From Pseudomonas entomophila (GTDB lineage Bacteria; Pseudomonadota; Gammaproteobacteria; Pseudomonadales; Pseudomonadaceae): 54,404 bases of DNA. Both the position numbers and the translations under genes were made by a program. The stretch lies in assembly GCF_013523125.1 (NCBI RefSeq), contig NZ_JAAMQJ010000034.1, forward strand, positions 1 through 54,404. The letters are read 5' to 3'. The notes beneath the pieces are model-generated. The model saw only the letters and a program-made list of their open reading frames with translations. It was not told the origin of the DNA and ran no database searches. Positions 44,301-53,300 of the stretch are shown here, piece after piece (position 1 is the stretch's first letter; every line of letters begins with the position of its first letter).

Positions 44301-47300
44301 TGGCGTCGATCGCCAGGTTCTCGAAGCCACCCCCGGTCGCACTGGCGACCTTGACGACGAAGTTCTCCGCCCCTTCGACCAGCTGGTCGTCGATGGTCTT
44401 GATGTCGAAACCGACACTGCTGGCGTTGGCCGGGATCTTCACGGTGGTGACACCGGTATAGTCCTGGCCGTTGGTGGCCGTGCCGCTGTACGTCAGCGTG
44501 ACCGTGACCTCGCTCTTCGAGGGGTTGGTCAGGTTCAGCGTGTAGTGCGCCGTCCCACCCTCGACCACCGAGGTATCGCCGCTGAGGGTCAGGCTGGTCA
44601 GGTCGCCCTGCCCGGCCGGCTCGTCGGTGACGGTAGTGGTGCGGACTTCGCCGCCCAGGGTGAGTTTCTCGAAGACCTCGCCGCCGCTGACCGAGGCCAG
44701 CTTGTTGACGATGTCCGCCTGGCCACCCACGTAGGCATCGTCCTTCGCGACGATGGTCACGGTGCCCGTGGTGCTGCCGGCAGCGACCTTGAGCAGCGTG
44801 CCGTCGGTGAGGGTGAAGGTCAGACCACTGTGGCCGCCGACAGGCAGGCCCTGGACATTGGTCAGCGTCACGGTGTAGGTGACTTGGCCACCTTCGGTGA
44901 CGGTGGTCTTGTCGGCGGTCAGGGTCGCCACGACCTCGTTGATCGTGTCGCCGATCTGCACGGTGGCGCTGCTGCTGATGTCGAGGTTCTCGAACGACTT
45001 GCCGACCACGGCCGCGTCCTTGACGCTCAGGGTCAACGCACCGGCATCCTTGAACACGTCCTCGCCCTGGATAGGTGCCTTGTAGATCGCCTGGGTCTGG
45101 CCCGCGTCGATCACGACCTGCGCACCGTTGCTCAGCGTCACGGTAAGCGGCTGGTCGAGTTTCTGGCTGACCTTGACGGTGAACGAAGGCTGTTCGGCTT
45201 CGGTGACGTCGCCATTGCTGACGATGGTCACCGCGACCTTGTCGCCCTGGTTGGTGGAGCCGGTCGCGCCGCTGCCTGTCTCGTCCTTCACCGAGGTGAA
45301 GACTTCGTCCTGGCTCATCGTCAATTTTTCGAAGATGTCGCCACCGGCCACGGTCACCAGCTTGTTGACGATGGTGGCATGGCCGCCGATGAAGACGTCG
45401 TCTGGCGCGGTGACTTGAGTGGTACCCGTGGCGCTGCCTGCTGCCAGGGACACCTTGGTGCCGTCGGACAGGGTGAAGGTCAAGCCATTGTGGCCGCTGA
45501 CCGGCAGCCCCTGAGCGTTGGTCAGGGTCACGGTGTAATTGAACGTGTTGCCTTCGATGACCGACGTCTTGTCGACCGTCAGGGTCGCGATCACTTCGTT
45601 GACCGTATCGCTGATCTGCACGGTAGCCGCGTCGCCCAGTTGCAGATTCTCGAAGGCCTTGCCCGTGACCGTGGCGTCCTTGATGCCAACGGTCAGGGAA
45701 CCGGCGTCCTTGAAGACGTCGTCGCCCTGGATAGGCGCCTTGTACTGGACCTGGGTCTGGCCGGCAGCGATGACGACGCTGGCGCCATTGGTCAGGGTCA
45801 CGGTGAGGTCGCGATCCAGCACCTGGTTGACCTTGACGGTGAAGGCCGGCGGCTGCGATTCGTCCACATCGCCATTGCTGGTGATGGTGACCAATACCTT
45901 GTCGCCCTGGTTGGTGGCGCCTGTCGTGCCCGAGCCTGGCTCGTCGGTGACGGTCGTTGTGCGGGTTTCGCCGCCCAGGGTCAGCTTCTCGAAGGTATCG
46001 CCACCGCTGACCGAGACCAGCTTGTTGACGATGTCGGCCTGGCCGCCGGTGTAGACGTCGTCCTTGGCCACGAGGGTCGCGGTGCCGGTGGTGCTGCCTG
46101 CTGGCACCTTGACCACGGTGCCGTCGGTAAGGGTGAAGGTCAGGCCGTTGTGACCAGACACTGGCAGGCCTTGGGCATTGGTCAGGGTCACCGTGTAGGT
46201 GACCTGACCGCCTTCGGTGACGGTCGTCTTGTCGGCCGTCAGCGTCGCCACGACTTCGCTGGTGGTGTCGGTGACCTGCAACGTTGCCGGTGTGGTGCTC
46301 AGTTGCAGGTTCTCGAAGCCTTTACCACCAGCGTCGACTGCGGTCTGTACACCCAGCTTCACGATCTCGCCGTCTTTGAAGACGTCGTCGCCTTGCGCTG
46401 CCAGGGTATAGGTCGCGGTCGTCGCGCCTGCTTTCACAGTAACCACCGCGCCATTGGTCAGGGTGACGCTCAGGTCACGCTCCAGCGCACGGTTGACCGT
46501 GACGGTGAAGGTCGCCGGCTGGTTCTCGTTGACGCTGGTCTGGTCGGCAGTGATGCCGACGGTCACCAGGTCGCCACCGTTCGAGGTGCCAGTACCGCCT
46601 GGGTTGCCAGGGGTGCCCGGCTCGTCGGTGACGGTCGTTGTGCGGGTTTCGCCGCCCAGGGTCAGCTTCTCGAAGGTGTCGCCACCGCTGACCGAGACCA
46701 GCTTGTTGACGATGCCGGCTTGGCCACCGGTGTAGACGTCGTCCTTGGCAGCCACAACGACGCTACCGCTGGCGTTACCGCTGGCGATCACGACTTTGCT
46801 GCCGTCGCTGAGGGTGAAGGTCAATCCACCATGGCCTGTCACCGGCAGCCCTTGGGCATTGCTGAGGGTCACGGTGTAGGTGACCTGACCGCCTTCGGTG
46901 ACGGTGGTCTTGTCAGCGGTCAAGGTCGCTACGACCTCGTTGGTGGTATCGAGCACCTGCAGCGATGCCGGGGTGGTGCTGAGCTGCAGGTTCTCGAAGT
47001 CTTTGCCACCGGCATCGACAGCAGACTTCACGCCTAGCTGAACGGTTTGACCGTCTTTGAAGACGTCGTCGCCTTGGGCCGCCAGGGTGTAGGTGGCTGT
47101 CGTCGCGCCTGCCTTGACGGTGACGACACCGCCGTTGGTCAAGGTAACGTTCAGGTCGCGTTCGAGTGCGCGGTTGATCGTGACCGTGAAGGTAGCGGCC
47201 TTGTCTTCGGTAACCGATGGCTGATCGGCCGTGATGCCCACGGCAACGAGATCGCCACCGTTTGGCGTGCCGGTACTGCCAGGATTGCCTGGCGTGCCGG

Positions 47301-50300
47301 CCTCATCGGTGACTATGGTGCATGTACTGCCCGAGGTCGACAGCTTCTCGAAGACGTTGCCGCCCGTAATGCCGGTGATGGACTTGACGATGGTTCCCTG
47401 CCCGCCAGCGTACACGTCGTCGGCCGTAGTCAGCACATAAGTGCCGCTCGCCTTGCCCGCTTCGAGGGTGACGACACCGCCGCCTTCCAGGGTGAAGGTC
47501 ATGCCCTTGTGGCCGGTGACTGGCAGGCCGTCCTTGCTGATCAGGGTCACGGTGTAGGTGATCTGACCGCCTTCGGTAACGGTGGTCTTGTCAGCGGTCA
47601 GGGTTGCGACGACTTCGTTGACCGTATCGGTGATCTGCAGCGTGGCCGGGGTGGTGCTCAGTTGTAGGTTCTCGAAGCCCTTACCACCAGCATCGACCGC
47701 GCTCTGCACGCCCAGCTTCACAGTCTCGCCGTCTTTGAAGACGTCGTCGCCTTGGGCTGCCAGGGTGTAGGTCGCCGTGGTTGCGCCCGCTTTCACGGTG
47801 ACGGTATCGCCGTTGCTGAGGGTGACGTTCAGGTCACGCTCCAGCGTACGGTTGAGGGTGACGGTGAAGGTTGCAGGCTGGTTCTCGTTGACGCTGGTCT
47901 GGTCGGCGGTGATGCCGACGGTCAGCAGGTCGCCACCGTTGTTGCTGCCCGGAGTACCTGGGTTACCAGGTGTGCCCGGCTCATCGTTCACGGTCGTGGT
48001 GCGAGTTTCATCGCCGAGCGTGAGTTTTTCGAAGTTGTCGCCGCCGCTGACCGAGGCCAGCTTGTTGACGATGTCGGCTTGGCCGCCAACGTAAGCGTCG
48101 TCTTTCACCACGATAGTCGCGGTGCCGGAGGTGCTGCCGGCCGGGACCTTGACCACGGTGCCATCGGTCAGGGTGAAGGTCAGGCCGTTGTGGCCGCCGA
48201 CCGGTAGACCTTGGGCATTGGTCAGGGTCACGGTGTAAGTGACCTGGCCGCCTTCGGTGACGGTGGTCTTGTCGGCCGTCAGTGTCGCCACGACTTCGCT
48301 GGTGGTGTCGGTGATTTGCAGCGTGGCCGGAGTGTTGCTCAGCTGCAGATTTTCGAAGTCCTTGCCGCCAGCGTCGACAGCGCTCTGTACACCCAGTTTG
48401 ACGGTTTCGCCGTCTTTGAAGACGTCATCACCTTGCGCTGCCAGAGTATAGGTCGCCGTGGTTGCGCCTGCTTTCACGGTAACGGTATCGCCATTGCTGA
48501 GGGTGACGTTCAGGTCACGCTCCAGCGTACGGTTGATGCTGACGGTGAAGGTCGCCGGCTGATTCTCGTTGACGCTGGTCTGGTCTGCCGTGACTCCCAC
48601 AGTGACAAGGTCGCCACCATTTGGCGTACTGGTGCCACCTGGATTGCCTGGCGTACCGGCCTCATCGGTGACTACGGTGCATGTACTGCCCGAGGTCGAC
48701 AGCTTCTCGAAGACGTTGCCGCCCGTAATGCCGGTGATGGACTTGACGATGGTGCCCTGCCCGCCAGCGTACACGTCGTCGGCCGTAGTCAGCACATAAG
48801 TGCCGCTCGCCTTGCCCGCTTCGAGGGTGACGACACCGCCGCCTTCCAGGGTGAAGGTCATGCCTTTGTGGCCGGTGACTGGCAGGCCGTCCTTGCTGAT
48901 CAGGGTCACGGTGTAGGTGATCTGACCGCCTTCGGTAACGGTGGTCTTGTCAGCGGTCAGGGTTGCGACGACTTCGTTGACCGTATCGGTGATCTGCAGC
49001 GTGGCCGGGGTGGTGCTCAGTTGTAGGTTCTCGAAGCCCTTACCACCAGCATCGACCGCGCTCTGCACGCCCAGCTTCACAGTCTCGCCGTCTTTGAAGA
49101 CGTCGTCGCCTTGGGCTGCCAGGGTGTAGGTCGCCGTGGTTGCGCCCGCTTTCACGGTGACGGTATCGCCGTTGCTGAGGGTGACGTTCAGGTCACGCTC
49201 CAGCGTACGGTTGAGGGTGACGGTAAAGGTTGCCGGCTGGTTCTCGTTGACGCTGGTCTGGTCGGCGGTAATGCCGACGGTCAGCAAATCGCCACCGTTG
49301 TTGCCGCCTGGAGTACCTGGGTTGCCAGGGGTACCCGACTCGTCAGTTACATCGGTAGTGACATAGCCGGAGGTCGACAGCTTTTCGAAGACGTTGCCAC
49401 CGGTGATACCGGTGATGGTCTTGACGATGGTGCCCTGCCCGCCGACGTAGACGTCGTCGGCCGTGGTCAGCACGTAGCTACCGCTTGCCTTGCCAGCCTC
49501 AATGGTAACGACGCCGCCGCCTTCCAGGGTGAAGGTCATGCCCTTGTGGCCAGTGACTGGCAGGCCGTCCTTGCTGATCAGGGTCACGGTGTAGGTGATC
49601 TGGCCGCCTTCGGTGACGGTGGTCTTGTCGGCGGTCAGCGTCGCCACAACTTCGCTGGTGGTGTCGGTTATTTGCAGCGTGGCCGGAGTGTTGCTCAGCT
49701 GCAGATTTTCGAAGTCCTTGCCGCCAGCGTCGACTGCGTCCTGCACACCCAGCTTCACGGTTTCGCCGTCTTTGAAGACGTCATCACCTTGCGCTGCCAG
49801 GGTGTAAGTCGCCGTAGTTGCGCCTGCTTTCACGGTGACGGTATCGCCGTTGCTGAGAGTAACGTTCAGGTCACGCTCCAGCGTACGGTTGATCGTGACG
49901 GTGAAGGTTGCCGGCTGGTTCTCGTTGACGCTGGTCTGGTCGGCGGTGATGCCGACGGTCAGCAGGTCGCCACCGTTGTTGCTGCCTGGAGTACCTGGGT
50001 TGCCAGGCGTGCCCGGCTCGTCGGTGACGGTCGTGGTACGAGTCTCATCGCCCAGGGTCAGTTTTTCGAAGTTATCGCCGCCGCTGACCGAGGCCAGCTT
50101 GTTGACGATGTCGGCCTGGCCGCCGGTGTACATGTCGTCATTCGCCACGATGGTCGCAGTGCCAGAGGTGCTACCGGCCGGGACCTTGACCACAGTACCG
50201 TCGGTCAAGGTGAAGGTCAGGCCGTTGTGGCCGCTGACCGGCAGGCCTTGGGCATTGGTCAAGGTCACGGTATAGGTGACTTGGCCGCCTTCAGTAACGG

Positions 50301-53300
50301 TGGTCTTGTCAGCGGTGAGCGTGGCCACGACTTCACTGATGGTATCGGCAATCTGCACCGTGGCAGGCCCGCTGAATTGCAGGTCTTCGAAGGTGCGTCC
50401 GTCGACAGCCGCATCCTTGACACCGACAGTCACCGAGCCAGCATCCTTGAAGACGTCGTCGCCTTGGGCATCGATGCGATAGATCGCCTCAGTCTTGCCT
50501 GCTGCGATGACGACCTTGTCGCCATTGCTCAGGGTGACGGTAAGGTCACGATCCAGCGCCTGGTTCACGCGTACGGTAAAGGCCGGCTGCTGATCTTCAG
50601 TGACATTGCCGTTGCTGACAATGGAAACAGTGACTGTATCAACGGTGTCGTTGACCGTCGTGCTGACAGGCGTTTTGTCCGGCACCACGCTTTCGAAGTT
50701 GCCGCCGGAAGTACCGACGATGCTGGTGGTGACGACCGGATTATCGGTGTAGACGTTGTTCGGAGCCGTGTAATCCACCGAAGCCGAGCTGGCACCGACC
50801 GGGATCGTGATGGTCTGGCCGTTGGCCAAGGTCACGACCAGCGGTGCTTCTGTAACCGGCGCAGTCACACTCGCGGTGTAGGTAATCACACCACCTTCGG
50901 TGACCGAAGGCGTCGCGGTCAACGTCACCGTCGAAGTGTCGATGGTATCGGTAACGTTAGTCACTGCTGGCGTGCCGCTGACGGCCAGGTTTTCGAAGTT
51001 GCCACCGGTGGCACCGGTGATGGTCGTGCTGACCGAACCTGCGTCGATGTACGGGTCATCGCCAGGCGCAGCCACGTTCACAGAACCAGAGGTCTGGCCT
51101 GCGGCGATGGTGATCACCGAGCCGTTGCTCAAGGTCACGCTAACCGGGGTCTGTGCAGCGTTGGTCAACGTCGCGGTGTAAACGATCTGGCCACCTTCGG
51201 CAACGGTCGGTGTAGCAGTCAACGCCACGGTCGTCGTGGTGCTGGTACCTGGACCGTCAGTCACGGTGGTGCTTGGCGTACCGGTAGCAACCAGCTCCTC
51301 GTAGTTGCCGCCGCTGACGTCAGTGATGCTGTTGGTCACTGGTGGATTGGTGGCATACACATTGTCCGGCGCGGTGAAGTTCACCGAGCCCGAGCTGGCG
51401 CCGACTGGGAGGGTGATGATCTGGCCGTTAGCCAGGGTCACAACCAGCGGGGCCTCGGTAACCGGAGCAGTGACGCTAGCGGTGTAGGTGATTACGCCGC
51501 CTTCGGTAACCGACGGAGTGGCCGTCAGAGTGACCGTCGAGGTGTCGATGGTGTCAGTGACGGCAGTGACTGCTGGCGTACCGCTGACGGCCAGGTTTTC
51601 GAAGTTGCCACCGGTGGCGCCGGTGATGGTCGTGCTAATCGAACCTGCGTCGATGTACGGGTCATCGCCAGGTGCCGCAACCGTGATGCTGCCGGCAGTC
51701 TGGCCGGCTGCGATGGTGATCACCGAGCCGTTGCTCAGCGTCACGCTCACTGGCGTCTGCGCAGCATTGGTCAGCGTTGCGGTGTAGACGATCTGGCCGC
51801 CTTCGGCCACGGTCGGTATAGCAGTCAACGCCACGGTCGTCGTGGTGCTGGTACCTGGACCGTCAGTCACGGTAGTGCTTGGCGTACCGGTAGCAACCAG
51901 CTCCTCATAGTTGCCGCCGCTGACGTCAGTGATGCTGTTGGTCACAGGCGGATTGGTGGCGTATACGTTGTCCGGCGCGGTGAAGTTCACCGAGCCCGAG
52001 CTGGCGCCGACTGGGATTGTGATGGTCTGGCCGTTGGCCAGAGTCACAACCAGCGGGGCTTCTGTAACCGGCGCAGTCACACTCGCGGTGTAGGTAATCA
52101 CACCACCTTCGGTGACCGAAGGCGTGGCCGTCAGCGTTACGGTGCTGGTATCGATGGTATCGGTAACCGAGGTCACCGCCGGGATAGAGCTGACTGCCAA
52201 GTTCTCGAAGTTGCCGCCGGTAGCACCGGTGATGGTCGTGCTGACCGAACCTGCATCAATGTACGGGTCATCGCCAGGTGCAGCCACGTTCACCGAACCG
52301 AAAGTCTGGCCGGCTGCGATGGTGATCACCGAGCCGTTGCTCAGGGTCACGCTAACCGGGGTCTGTGCAGCGTTGGTCAACGTCGCGGTGTAGACGATCT
52401 GACCACCCTCGGCCACGGTTGGCGTGGCGCTCAGGGCAACGGTCGTTGTCGTACTGGTGCCCGGGCCGTCAGTGACGGTGGTGCTTGGCGTACCGGTAGC
52501 AACCAGCTCCTCATAGTTGCCGCCGCTGACGTCAGTGATGCTGTTGGTCACAGGCGGATTGGTGGCGTACACGTTGTCCGGGGCAGTGAAGTTCACCGAA
52601 CCCGAACTTGCGCCGACTGGGATGGTGATGGTCTGGCCGTTAGCCAAAGTCACGACCAGTGGCGCTTCGGTAACGGGTGCAGTCACGCTGGCGGTGTAGG
52701 TAATCACCCCGCCTTCGGTCACCGAAGGCGTCGCCGTCAGAGTCACCGTCGAAGTGTCGATAGTGTCAGTGACAGCAGTCACTGCTGGCGTGCCATTGAT
52801 TGCCAGGTTTTCGAAGTTGCCACCAGTAGCACCGGTAATGGTCGCATTGACCGAACCGGCATCGACGTAGGGGTCATCGCCAGGCGCAGCCACGTTCACC
52901 GAACCGGAGGTCTGGCCTGCGGCGATGGTGATCACCGAGCCGTTGCTCAAGGTCACGCTAACCGGCGTCTGCGCGGCATTGGTCAGGGTCGCGGTGTAGA
53001 CGATCTGACCACCTTCGGCAACCGTCGGCGTCGCGCTCAGGGCAACAGTCGTGGTGGCGCTGGTGCCAGGCCCATCAATCACGGTGGTGCTCGGCGTACC
53101 GGCAGTGACCAGATTCTCGTAATTGCCACCGTTGGTAGCCGTGATGCTATTGGTCACAGGCGGATTGGTGGCGTACACGTTATCCGGCGCGGTGAAGTTC
53201 ACCGAGCCCGAACTAGCGCCAACCGGAATCGTGATGGCTTGGCCATTGGCCAGAGTTACGACCAACGGAGACTCAGTCACCGGCGCAGTGACGCTAGCGG

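Noticed and set aside
42304..47037. 1577-codon plus-strand open frame antisense to the adhesin
   Set aside because: It is a mirror of the repeat codon pattern on the other strand; the translation is His/Gly/Val/Gln-rich without recognisable domains, while the minus strand gives a coherent adhesin.
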